DNA of 39,578 bases, taken from the NCBI GenBank assembly GCA_900539665.1, contig UQCV01000013.1:1-39578 (forward strand), given 5' to 3'. Origin of the DNA: an uncultured Succinivibrionaceae bacterium. Its GTDB lineage: Bacteria > Pseudomonadota > Gammaproteobacteria > Enterobacterales > Succinivibrionaceae. Under the pieces are notes generated by a model. It saw only the letters and a program-made list of their open reading frames with translations, was not told where the DNA came from and made no database searches. Shown here one piece after another: positions 1 to 7,576 of the stretch; within the stretch, counting starts at the first letter, position 1; each line of letters begins with the position of its first letter. Position numbers and translations under genes: made by a program.

Positions 1-167
1 ATATAAATATGAATGTTGGTAATTAATATTTTACAAGGTTTACTGGGGCGTGGCCCAATTTTTTAAATTTACACCAATTATATGGACTCAATCTTTGGTT
101 TTATACCATTCATTAAAAATACCCTCAGTGTTTCTGCTATGTCTTTTCTCATACAAAACTCCTTTAC

Positions 168-944
168 ATGGTCTATAAAGATAGTTTAGATGAAAAAAAA
201 CGACATTTTCACTTTGGCGAATTTCTACATTTTCAGTTTGGCACTAACAACATATACTGTGCCAGCGCCAGTCAGATGTTCCACGTTCCCGTAGAAAAGC
301 ACGGAGCCAACTGCCATTTAAGGCAGAAAGGCAAAATAGCGGAACTCGCCCTTGGTTACGGCGGATCTGTCGGTGCATTAAAAGCCATGGGAGCGCTGGA
401 TATGGGACTTGCCGAAGATGAACTTCAACCGCTTGTGAACAAATGGAGAACTGCCAACCCGAACATTGTGGCCTTCTGGTGGCAGGTGGACAATGCTGTT
501 AAAACAGCCATTCAGATGTGTACATCAGAAAAGGTCGGAAACATCACCTTCACTGTAAAAAGTGGCATGCTGTTCATCACCCTGCCATCCGGCAGAAAGC
601 TGGCCTACGTCAAACCCCGTATAGGCATGAACCAGTTCGGCGGAGAAAGCGTAACCTATATGGGGATTGATGCTACCAAGAAATGGAGCCGAATCGAGAG
701 CTACGGACCGAAGTTCGTTGAGAATATAGTTCAGGCTATCAGCCGTGATATACTCGCCTACGCCATGCAGACGCTGAAACACTGCTTTATTGTTGGCCAC
801 GTTCATGACGAACTCATCATTGAATGCTCCGAAGAGGTATCGTTAGAGAAGATTTGTGAACAGATGGGGAGAACGCCTAAGTGGATATCTGGACTTGTGC
901 TAAGAGCTGATGGGTATGAGTGCGGATTTTATAAAAAGGATTAA
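168..944 (+). pseudogene. 5'-truncated phage-type family A DNA polymerase, C-terminal part
   Basis: This is the C-terminal half of the polymerase domain of a family A (Pol I-like) DNA polymerase of the kind carried by prophages. Recognisable blocks are RQKGKIAELALGYGG (finger helix region), YGPKFVENIVQAISRD, and the catalytic motif C as HVHDELIIE, followed by the usual ending LRADGYECGFYKKD. Similarity seems to begin near position 245 (YCASASQMFHVP). The residues before it (encoded by 168-240) do not look like polymerase, and motif A with its catalytic Asp, the exonuclease domain and most of the palm are missing. The piece therefore cannot be an active polymerase and is best read as a prophage remnant. 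It ends at a strong terminator-like hairpin. Its base composition is visibly less AT-rich than that of the restriction genes beside it. The family call is confident; whether the first 25 codons are translated is unknown. Confidence 0.75.
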
Positions 945-966
945 AAAAGCCCATAAAATACCCCCT

Positions 967-1018
967 CTAAGAATCCTAATATTGGGTAAAAGGCAAGTAA
1001 TAGGATTCTTTTTTTTCA
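967..1018 (+). terminator. Rho-independent terminator after the polymerase remnant
   Basis: The arms AAGAATCCTA (969-978) and TAGGATTCTT (1001-1010) are perfectly complementary and are followed by a run of T to about 1016. The loop is long (22 nt). It lies between the rightward polymerase remnant and the leftward Mrr-like gene, and the T-run suits rightward transcripts. Confidence 0.6.
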
Positions 1019-1798
1019 CTAATAACAATATCCCATATTTTTTTGCGCACTTTTACTAATCAGTTCTAAAATTTCTTCAAATGAAATGATGCTCATCAAA
1101 GTTCCTTGTTTTTCTACAAAACGCCTAGCATCTGAACTAACATGACCTGTAGTAACAAGAATCGATTGATTTATTCTATCACTTGTTTGAACACCATATA
1201 AGCTTCTAAGAATACCAACACCAACTGAATTTTTTTCTGCGTATCTTTTACACTCAATGTAGAGCACAATAGGCTTACCGGGCAACAACATTTTTGTTGC
1301 TATTATATCTCTGCCTCCATCTCGAGTTGAAGGCGTCAGTTTTGTTTCAAATCCTTGTTCCTGAAATAATTTCTCAATCACTTCCTCGAATACCCTCGGA
1401 TGAATTTCATAGATCATCTTAGGATTTTTATCAATCTCTATGATTAATTGCTCAATATTGGAAATTACGTTTAATGCAACATCAGAATCAAAATCTAATT
1501 GTTGATAAAAAACTATCAGTCTTGGAATTTTAATAAATTCTCCACCACTAATTTGAGGATCCCCTTCTCCAGCATGGCAACCAACAGGATACTCATAACC
1601 AACGATCTGAAATTCTATCAAATTGCCACAATGTTCACACTGGGTACAATCATGAAAATAATATTCATATTCATCCCCCATGCCATACTCACCACGAGGA
1701 TAAACATTCTTACCAACCTCAATATCATTCTTGGATTTTTTAAAAATGTGTCCACAATTATCGCATTTAATGTCTAAATCACTCTCTAATATCATCAT
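1019..1798 (-). CDS. Mrr-like restriction endonuclease with N-terminal zinc-ribbon
   Basis: A 259-residue protein whose C-terminal half (about 130-245) is an Mrr_cat-type PD-(D/E)xK nuclease domain. Motifs visible are FEEVIEKLFQEQGF, then DGGRDI (D160 and D164) and IECKRY (E182, K184), the expected catalytic acids and lysine. It continues into the ILVTTGHVSSDARRFVEK segment typical of Mrr domains. The N-terminus has CxxC pairs at C12/C15 and C51/C54/C57, suggesting a zinc ribbon. Proteins of this type are stand-alone nucleases, often directed at modified DNA, and sit in defence or prophage regions, as here. It is transcribed alone, leftward, and is AT-rich. A second ATG follows the first directly. 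Substrate specificity cannot be inferred. The nuclease fold is fairly certain; the zinc ribbon is an inference from cysteine spacing. Confidence 0.75.
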   Translation of the reverse strand: MMILESDLDIKCDNCGHIFKKSKNDIEVGKNVYPRGEYGMGDEYEYYFHDCTQCEHCGNLIEFQIVGYEYPVGCHAGEGDPQISGGEFIKIPRLIVFYQQLDFDSDVALNVISNIEQLIIEIDKNPKMIYEIHPRVFEEVIEKLFQEQGFETKLTPSTRDGGRDIIATKMLLPGKPIVLYIECKRYAEKNSVGVGILRSLYGVQTSDRINQSILVTTGHVSSDARRFVEKQGTLMSIISFEEILELISKSAQKNMGYCY

Positions 1799-1850
1799 AC
1801 GCTTATTCCTAGAGATGGCACATCACAATATCTTTTTATAAAATTAACTC

Positions 1851-1877
1851 TAATCCCCTAGCAATTATACAACAACA
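1851..1877 (+). repeat. Left terminal inverted repeat of the IS
   Basis: Reads TAATCCCCTAGCAATTATAC then AACAACA. Its inverse partner at 4378-4404 reads, on the opposite strand, TAATTCCCTAGCAAAAATAT then AACAACA. The pair fixes the ends of the transposase-bearing element to within a few bases. Confidence 0.7.
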
Positions 1878-1930
1878 GCACTGCGCCAATATTTGGCATA
1901 GTACCATTACAATCAGTTAGTAGTCACTGA

Positions 1931-2986
1931 CTAGGACTCAAGTATTTGCTTTTTAGTTCTGCGGACACGCGGGACTGAATCTTTCTTTCCTGCCGGTCTT
2001 CCTGGTTTTCCTTTGGACTGTGGCTGGATTTTACCATCCCTTAGATCCTGTTCATATTGTAAGGTCTTTTTATTTTTCGCTCCGGGAGGTCTACCTCGTT
2101 TTTTGGGAGGCTCCGGTACTATTTCACCGCTTGCAACTTTAGCTTCATACTCAAGTGTTTTTTTGTTTTTTGATCCAGGCTTTCTCCCGCGTCCTGTCTT
2201 CACACTCGATGTTTCTGATACAACAACTGATGTACAAGGGGTATTTTTGTTTGTACCTTCAGCAGATGCAGGATCTTCGGCATTTAGTTCAGCAGCCTTC
2301 GCTGTCTCATTGCCGGTATCTTCCTCTGAAACTCCGCATTTGCGTTTTTCTGACTTGTTCCTTCGCTGAAGTATTTCTTCATCTGATGCCATCGGTGCTT
2401 TGGAAAAAGTCAGAACTCTGGTGAGTTTAGTATTTCCATGATTTTTGCTGAACTCTGGCTCCAGACTCCCGCCTTTTCTTATAACCGACAATGGACTCTG
2501 AAGTGCAAAAGTCTCGTATATGTTTCTTGCCTGACAAGTCGGAACTGAAGGAACGATCCGTCCGTCAAACACGTTTGCTTTCTGTCCCCGCAAATCACTG
2601 AAAATCCATTTTGCTGACAGATCAGAAACTTTTGCCGGAGTCTGCTTCATCACAATGCGAGTCTTGCTTTCACCCAAATCGTTGGTGTATGGCACTGACA
2701 CCTGCTCACAGACATTCTGATCTGAAAATATCTCAACGCAGCTTCTTCCGGCTGTGCCAAGCCGGTTGTTGATAAGCACAAAAATGAATGTTGAAATGAA
2801 GGAAAGCAGCAGATGTCCCCGCATGGTTTCTTCAGAGTGCTGCTGCACCGGCAGATAGTTGGCGTAGTTTTTGCCAAAATCAAAATACTGCTCCACGCTC
2901 TGCCGGACATAGTATTCTGACAGAAGCATATCTGAAGGAATATCACGAGTTGATACGATGGCAAACACGCCATACTTTTCCATCAT
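1931..2986 (-). CDS. IS transposase, C-terminal frame with catalytic Glu and AT-hook tail
   Basis: Downstream part (351 residues) of the IS DDE transposase. Residues 25-39 carry the IS4-superfamily YREK signature (Y25, R28, E32, K39), which supplies the third catalytic residue. The segment to about 85 is the usual helical C-terminal part of the catalytic domain. The tail from about 265 onward is unusual: it repeats AT-hook-like motifs (GRGRKPGSKNKKTLEYE, RGRPPGAKNKKTLQYE, KPGRPAGKK) separated by acidic linkers, so it probably grips the minor groove of AT-rich DNA. The frame starts with ATGATG overlapping the TGA of the upstream frame, and is in the -1 frame relative to it, directly after a run of seven A. 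It may be made by frameshift as a 761-residue fusion, by re-initiation, or not at all if the split is a mutation. Confidence 0.7.
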   Translation of the reverse strand: MMEKYGVFAIVSTRDIPSDMLLSEYYVRQSVEQYFDFGKNYANYLPVQQHSEETMRGHLLLSFISTFIFVLINNRLGTAGRSCVEIFSDQNVCEQVSVPYTNDLGESKTRIVMKQTPAKVSDLSAKWIFSDLRGQKANVFDGRIVPSVPTCQARNIYETFALQSPLSVIRKGGSLEPEFSKNHGNTKLTRVLTFSKAPMASDEEILQRRNKSEKRKCGVSEEDTGNETAKAAELNAEDPASAEGTNKNTPCTSVVVSETSSVKTGRGRKPGSKNKKTLEYEAKVASGEIVPEPPKKRGRPPGAKNKKTLQYEQDLRDGKIQPQSKGKPGRPAGKKDSVPRVRRTKKQILES

Positions 2987-2992
2987 TTTTTT
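2983..2992 (-). promoter_or_regulatory. Putative programmed -1 frameshift site (A AAA AAA) in transposase
   Basis: On the coding strand the end of the first frame reads TTA AAA AAA TGA. The heptamer A AAA AAA is in the canonical X XXY YYZ register, and a -1 slip gives ...KK then ATG ATG GAA of the second frame, fusing all three catalytic residues into one 761-residue protein. ATGA overlap also permits re-initiation. A simple A-tract length mutation that broke a single gene would look the same. Confidence 0.5.
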
Positions 2993-4215
2993 AACTCTTC
3001 TGTAGTTTTTCCCCAGGCTTTTTTCGAACTTAGAAGATGGTCGATTTTGCTAGCCCTGGCCTGAACATCCAGACACAGATAAACATATCCATCATGTGGC
3101 TTATTGTTTTCTTTATCGTATCCGACCGTCTGCTTTTCCTTGATGATACGTACCAGTCTGTTGCCGTATCGGACTGTCAGACATTCACCGGAATCGTTAA
3201 GGAGCTGTTCTCTGTTCTTTTCGTAGGTCTCCTTAAAAAGTTTGTAGGCCGGATTCAGTCTTGTCATGAAATCAATGCCACTGAGTACAAGTCTTTCCAT
3301 GATCCCGGGACTGCAATATCCTGCATCTCCTATGCAATACTGGATTTTGCATCCGTACTCTGACATGAGCAGGACTGTTCTTTCCAGGGTGGAGATGTCA
3401 ACAATGTTGCCTTCTATATATTCATAGTACAATGGCAGTCCGGTTGACTTCTGAATTACTGCAATCAATCTGAACTCTAAATTTACCTCTCCTTCATGGA
3501 CGCTAAGTCTGGTACATGGCATATTGCAGCAGTTTGGCAGTCCTGTACTGTCAATAAGAACACTCAAATCTCCGTCTGTACTGTCAATAAGAACACTCAA
3601 ATCTCCGTCTGTACTGTCAATAAGAACACTCAAATCTCCGTCTGTATTGTCAAGAATGTACTTGATGTGGGCGGAAATAAACTGATTGAAACTCTCCGGA
3701 TTTCCTATTTTTCGGAGAGTCTCTGCTATCCTTTGCTCATGCAGATTTGCTTTCGGATAGAGATAGGATGCATAGCTCTGTTTGTGCCATGCCAAAGCTC
3801 TTGAAGACACTCCGGAATCAAGAGTGTAAAAACTTATCAGCGAAAGCAGAGTATCGAGGTTGGAGCAGGATACTTTTTTCAAAACATCAAGATATCCGAT
3901 TTCTTCCAGCAGACGATCAAGAAAGTAAGCATCTCCAAAATCCACAAGAACAGGAGGTCCCTTCTTTCTGCCATCCTGCTCCGCAGGCTTGTCTGGCAGA
4001 TACTTTGGATCAGGCTGCTTCATAGAACACGTATCTGGATCAAAAGCAAAGTATCCCTCCTTTCGCTTCCAGAAAATCATGTGTTCTTTGTCGATGACCT
4101 TACCCAGGAAAATCTGTCCGGTTCTTCTGCAACGCCCCCTATCGTCCCTGTATCCTCTTCCTGGCCACTGACCAACCTCGTAGCCATTTAAAAATCTGTA
4201 TGTTATATTCGTCAT
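2983..4215 (-). CDS. IS transposase, N-terminal frame with first two catalytic Asp
   Basis: Upstream part (410 residues) of an IS1634-like transposase. The first catalytic Asp lies in VLIDSTGLPN and the second in YCIGDAGYCS (D297). A stretch of 11 residues, TDGDLSVLIDS, is repeated three times without a break (residues 191-223), so the first-Asp motif is present three times (D200, D211, D222). Family members would have one, and the two extra copies add 22 residues inside the catalytic core, which may disable the enzyme. The frame ends EELKK followed by TGA, with the last codons TTA AAA AAA; the missing catalytic Glu is in the next frame, which overlaps by four bases. The 5' leader (4216-4317) is AT-rich. 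Confidence 0.72.
   Translation of the reverse strand: MTNITYRFLNGYEVGQWPGRGYRDDRGRCRRTGQIFLGKVIDKEHMIFWKRKEGYFAFDPDTCSMKQPDPKYLPDKPAEQDGRKKGPPVLVDFGDAYFLDRLLEEIGYLDVLKKVSCSNLDTLLSLISFYTLDSGVSSRALAWHKQSYASYLYPKANLHEQRIAETLRKIGNPESFNQFISAHIKYILDNTDGDLSVLIDSTDGDLSVLIDSTDGDLSVLIDSTGLPNCCNMPCTRLSVHEGEVNLEFRLIAVIQKSTGLPLYYEYIEGNIVDISTLERTVLLMSEYGCKIQYCIGDAGYCSPGIMERLVLSGIDFMTRLNPAYKLFKETYEKNREQLLNDSGECLTVRYGNRLVRIIKEKQTVGYDKENNKPHDGYVYLCLDVQARASKIDHLLSSKKAWGKTTEELKK
3544..3642 (-). repeat. Three perfect 33-bp tandem repeats inside the transposase
   Basis: Units at 3544-3576, 3577-3609 and 3610-3642 are identical; a degenerate partial fourth copy starts at 3643 (TGTATTGTCA). Each unit encodes the 11 residues TDGDLSVLIDS around the first catalytic Asp, so the frame is kept. 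Perfect identity means the expansion is recent or actively maintained by slippage. Confidence 0.9.
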
Positions 4216-4317
4216 TTTTAATTCTCATTGTTATATTGTGATTATATAACATTTTAAATAAAAATTCAGTATATAAACTATATATTTTAATTTCTATGAT
4301 ACCGCGAACCTTGATAC

Positions 4318-4359
4318 GACTAGCTCTTTGCTAGATAGGACTAGCTCTTTGCTAGATAG
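4318..4359 (+). repeat. Two 21-bp tandem repeats near the right end of the IS
   Basis: Two identical units of GACTAGCTCTTTGCTAGATAG lie at 4318-4338 and 4339-4359, with a decayed third copy possible at 4360-4380. Each contains the small palindrome CTAGC-TCTTT-GCTAG. The octamer TTTGCTAG occurs at 4327, 4348 and again at 4390 inside the terminal repeat, all spaced by multiples of 21 bp (two helical turns). Subterminal transposase-binding sites are a reasonable reading. Confidence 0.7.
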
Positions 4360-4377
4360 GACTATACCTTCTAAGTT

Positions 4378-4404
4378 TGTTGTTATATTTTTGCTAGGGA
4401 ATTA
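4378..4404 (-). repeat. Right terminal inverted repeat of the IS
   Basis: Inverse partner of 1851-1877, containing TTTTTGCTAGGGAATTA on the given strand. It lies upstream of the transposase frame and 21 bp out of the end of the decayed third subterminal repeat. Confidence 0.7.
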
Positions 4405-4424
4405 CAGATTAAATAAAAGAGTTA

Positions 4425-5627
4425 TTACGATTTATATCTTTTTCTTACATACTCTTCAAACTTTTGAGTTATCAATGTTGATGAAAGCTTTGAGACCTTA
4501 GTAATTGATCTTAAATAGGTTACCTCATCACTTTCCAAATTTGAGCTGAACGTAACCCCGCCATCGTCTGATAAAATAATGATATTAGAATCAAATAATT
4601 TATGGTGATTTTGACACATCCATAAACCATTTTCCCCATCTGTAGCATAATCCAATTTTTCTTTATCTGACAATAATGAATCTCTCTTAATGTCAGCTAC
4701 GGGCCATATGTGGGCCCCCTGTATAATCTCAGAAATACAACAACCACACAATACACAGCGACGTTCTCCTAAGCGTTCCAATAACCTTGCATTGAATCTT
4801 GGTGACCTTAAACTGTTGTTACTTTCAAGTTCCTTCTTTTCTATTTCGTCATCAATATTGACAATATTAATTCGCCCCATCGCTCTTAATACAGCTAAAC
4901 TAGACAAAGGCAATTCTTTTAGGTCCTTTTCATTGAACTCATAAAGAGTAATCTTATCTAAGTCCGTTGCAAGAGTACTAATAGCACAGCCAATTAAAGT
5001 TGTATCGTACTTATTCGCTCCGTATGTTTTACCGAAAATCTCATACTCATGAGTCCCTGTTTTAACTATATATGTGGCGTTATTAGCTGAGTTTTTATCG
5101 CCATTAGCCTTCCTTGCTCTAATTAAATCGTCAATAGAGGAAAAAGGGACAATTTTATTTTTTAAAGTTGATGGAGCATTAAGAAACTTAAAACCAGAAG
5201 TTACCATTAACCTATACATAAAGTAATAATAATCTGTAGCATTATTACCTACACAAGGAACAAAATAAAAATACAATTTCTTATTATGATATTCATTCAA
5301 ATAATATTGATTAAATGCTGTTGGAACACTTTGAATACCTGAATTGCGACCTGAGCATTGCTGATCTGATATGCTGATAAAGGATACCTCACCCCCATAA
5401 TGCAAAATAACTAATCTGCCTTTGTTATATGTTGGTTGGAGAAAATTATCCTTATAATCATTGTCAACAAATTGAACACTATAATTGGATTGACCAGTTA
5501 TTTTTTCACAAATATCCTTCAAAACTTGACTTGTAACAATGGAATCAAAATAAATTCCTGTGTTATCAGATTTTTGCATTTTTCGTTTAATTATAAAAAA
5601 TGCATTAGGGGATGTACTAGATTTCAT
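4425..5627 (-). CDS. HNH-type restriction endonuclease of a type II system
   Basis: A 400-residue protein. The C-terminal quarter (about 278-360) is an HNH nuclease domain of the HNH_2 kind: C291-x2-C294, H306 in GAHIWPVAD, N333 in DGENGLWMCQNHH, C338 and H341/H342, with LFDSNIIIL after it. The cysteines could bind a structural zinc. The first 270 residues match no domain I recognise and are the likely target-recognition part. The gene overlaps the end of the methyltransferase gene by 11 bases on the same strand, so the two are probably translationally coupled, methyltransferase first, which is a safe order for a restriction pair. Expected action is double-strand cleavage at unmethylated sites of the partner's sequence. 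Strongly AT-rich and foreign-looking. The nuclease call is firm; the role as cognate restriction enzyme rests on the context. Confidence 0.75.
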   Translation of the reverse strand: MKSSTSPNAFFIIKRKMQKSDNTGIYFDSIVTSQVLKDICEKITGQSNYSVQFVDNDYKDNFLQPTYNKGRLVILHYGGEVSFISISDQQCSGRNSGIQSVPTAFNQYYLNEYHNKKLYFYFVPCVGNNATDYYYFMYRLMVTSGFKFLNAPSTLKNKIVPFSSIDDLIRARKANGDKNSANNATYIVKTGTHEYEIFGKTYGANKYDTTLIGCAISTLATDLDKITLYEFNEKDLKELPLSSLAVLRAMGRINIVNIDDEIEKKELESNNSLRSPRFNARLLERLGERRCVLCGCCISEIIQGAHIWPVADIKRDSLLSDKEKLDYATDGENGLWMCQNHHKLFDSNIIILSDDGGVTFSSNLESDEVTYLRSITKVSKLSSTLITQKFEEYVRKRYKS

Positions 5628-7491
5628 AGTTGAGAATTAATACCTCTTTTCTTGGCTTTCCTGATATTCCTGTTATATCACCTAACTGCACACATTTATA
5701 GTGTTTTTTTTGCACCCAATTCTCAACTTTGGTATTAATTTCTCCTTTATGCTCAATCACATATGAGAGCATACAAGGAATATTCCTTTCCGTTAAAGAA
5801 TCTATATAGTCAAATAACTCCTGCTCTAACATATCGTTCCAACCTTTAAACCCTCTTTTCCCATCGTTATAACTTCCTGTTGTAAGTTTATAAGGAGGAT
5901 CTAAGTACAAAAACGAATTATTTGAAAAATCAATATCATTTTCCAAGTTAATATAATCACTACTGATAAATCTTATGTCTTTTCTTTTTGCTTCCCTAGA
6001 AAAACTAATTAATTTTGCCAAAATGCAATCATTAAACCATCTAATTCCGGCCGGATTGTTATATTCAAAATTACCGTTAAATCTTATTTGCTGCTGATAA
6101 GAATATAAAATGATTGTAAACAACATTCTTATATCTTTGTTCTCTTCAGGAAGATTGTTATACCAATTCCTTGCCAAAAGGTAATTATCTTTATTGCCTT
6201 TTTCCAAACCGAACTTTTCGATTATTTTTTTTACATACCTGATATACTCATATGTATCATAAGTTTTGAAAGATTCGATAAGCCTTTTTACAATAAAATT
6301 AATATCGTTGTAGTATGTAACATCTGAATTTATGTTTATACCAACGTTTAATCCACCTCCAAAAACGTCAATAAATTTTCTCTCTTCCTTTATGTATTTT
6401 CTTATAAAGGGTATAACCTTCGCTTTACTTCCTATATAATTCAAAGGAGACTCGTATATTACCTGGGAACTAGGTTTCTTCGCGATATAAAATAGATATT
6501 CATAGTGTTCATTATTATTATTTGACTTCCAATTTTCATATTTTTTATAAGGTGTCTTTATGCATTCAAAAGAATCTTCATATCCATAACGTTTCATTAC
6601 GGACTCGATATACTCTTTACTCATATCACCTGCATTGTTATAACTTAAAAAAATATGTTTTGCCCTTGTAGTAGCTACAACCTTATCAAATAATATATGA
6701 ACTTTATATATTTTTGACCAATCAGAACGCATCGTCGATGTGCGTCTTGATCCTGTTACACTGCTTATTAGCTCTGGTTTGTCGTTTAAAACCAAAGTTT
6801 CTAACAGATGATATTGTGTACCATATTGATTCTGAGTATATGGAGGATCAAGATACAAAATATCGCATTTAACATCCTCAATTATGTTCTCAATTTTATC
6901 TGAGTACACTTCTACGTGCTGGTTACAAGCAACATTATCAGAAATGTTTAAAAACTCAATATTCTTTAATGCTCTATCGTCCCATTTTTTAAGAAAAGCC
7001 CCGTAAACTCCAGCAGTATTAGAAACTGCAGAGACAGATTCAAGGAGACAAGCTAATAAAAATTGATATTCATCAGAACTAATTAATTCATTATTCTTCC
7101 AATCTTCAATTGTTTCTCTAAAAAAATCTATTCGTCCGGCATTTTCTGGAGTGAAATACATTCTTTTATTAGAATTGCTAGGTGAATAGGTATTATAAAA
7201 GTAGCCGCGAATAACATTAGTTGATGAATTCAAGAAATCAAAAGGGTCAAATCCTAATTTTTGAAATGAGCACTTTGATGCAACCAATCTACCGTACGTA
7301 TAGGTTGTTGCACATTTCAGATTATCGTTAATGATAACTTTACACTCTGTTTTAAATTCATTGGCTATAGATCCCATGCCACAGAACGCATCAAAAAATA
7401 TAGAATCTTCACAAGCATTAATTTTTTTTAAAATATTTGTCTTAATAATACTCTTTATAGAATCTTTGTTGCCCAAATATCTCAATTTCAA
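5617..7491 (-). CDS. Two-domain (FokI-like) N6-adenine DNA methyltransferase
   Basis: A 624-residue fusion of two D12-class adenine methyltransferase domains. The first has MKLRYLGNKD at the start, the AdoMet motif FFDAFCGMGS (about 32-41) and catalytic DPPY at D215. The second starts near residue 346 with SPLNYIGSKAKVIPFIRKY, has FIDVFGGGLNVG (about 373-384) and DPPY at D531, and keeps the Dam-like FNGNFEYNNPAG block. This layout matches FokI-type enzymes, in which each half methylates one strand of an asymmetric target, so a non-palindromic (type IIS) recognition site is likely. The start is TTG, preceded by AAGGA; no in-frame ATG lies nearby. It is the first gene of a pair with the overlapping HNH nuclease. 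No controller gene is seen next to it. The recognition sequence cannot be read from the protein. Confidence 0.85.
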   Translation of the reverse strand: MKLRYLGNKDSIKSIIKTNILKKINACEDSIFFDAFCGMGSIANEFKTECKVIINDNLKCATTYTYGRLVASKCSFQKLGFDPFDFLNSSTNVIRGYFYNTYSPSNSNKRMYFTPENAGRIDFFRETIEDWKNNELISSDEYQFLLACLLESVSAVSNTAGVYGAFLKKWDDRALKNIEFLNISDNVACNQHVEVYSDKIENIIEDVKCDILYLDPPYTQNQYGTQYHLLETLVLNDKPELISSVTGSRRTSTMRSDWSKIYKVHILFDKVVATTRAKHIFLSYNNAGDMSKEYIESVMKRYGYEDSFECIKTPYKKYENWKSNNNNEHYEYLFYIAKKPSSQVIYESPLNYIGSKAKVIPFIRKYIKEERKFIDVFGGGLNVGININSDVTYYNDINFIVKRLIESFKTYDTYEYIRYVKKIIEKFGLEKGNKDNYLLARNWYNNLPEENKDIRMLFTIILYSYQQQIRFNGNFEYNNPAGIRWFNDCILAKLISFSREAKRKDIRFISSDYINLENDIDFSNNSFLYLDPPYKLTTGSYNDGKRGFKGWNDMLEQELFDYIDSLTERNIPCMLSYVIEHKGEINTKVENWVQKKHYKCVQLGDITGISGKPRKEVLILNYEI

Positions 7492-7576
7492 AATCCTTCA
7501 AAATGAATATCACTATTACAATGATCTAACACTATATAAGATAAGTTAGCGACAATCCCAAAACAAGATTTTATTC

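Larger units (their letters stand above)
1851..4404 (-). mobile_element. Complete IS4-superfamily (IS1634-like) insertion sequence
   Basis: The element is bounded by imperfect inverted repeats at 1851-1877 and 4378-4404 (about 22 of 27 positions agree; shared core CCCTAGCAA and AACAACA). It contains two overlapping leftward frames that together make one DDE transposase with the YREK signature of the IS4 superfamily. Both catalytic Asp residues are in the upstream frame and the Glu is in the downstream frame. No clear target-site duplication is seen, partly because both flanks are AT-rich and the exact tip is uncertain by several bases; the similarity may extend outward to TTAA. The element separates the Mrr-like gene from the restriction-modification pair. 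Confidence 0.75.

Noticed and set aside
525..806. 93-codon leftward frame within the polymerase remnant
   Set aside because: Antisense shadow of a clearly conserved polymerase segment; no own motifs.
3496..3804. Rightward frame with repeated NKNTQISVCTV inside the IS
   Set aside because: The repeats are the antisense reading of the 33-bp units in the transposase; the DDE motifs are on the other strand.
4318..4359. CRISPR-like array
   Set aside because: The two 21-bp units are directly adjacent with no spacers and lie inside an IS end.
1844..4411. Target-site duplication of the IS
   Set aside because: ATTAA occurs in both flanks, but at unequal distances from the repeats and in very AT-rich sequence, so it is likely chance.
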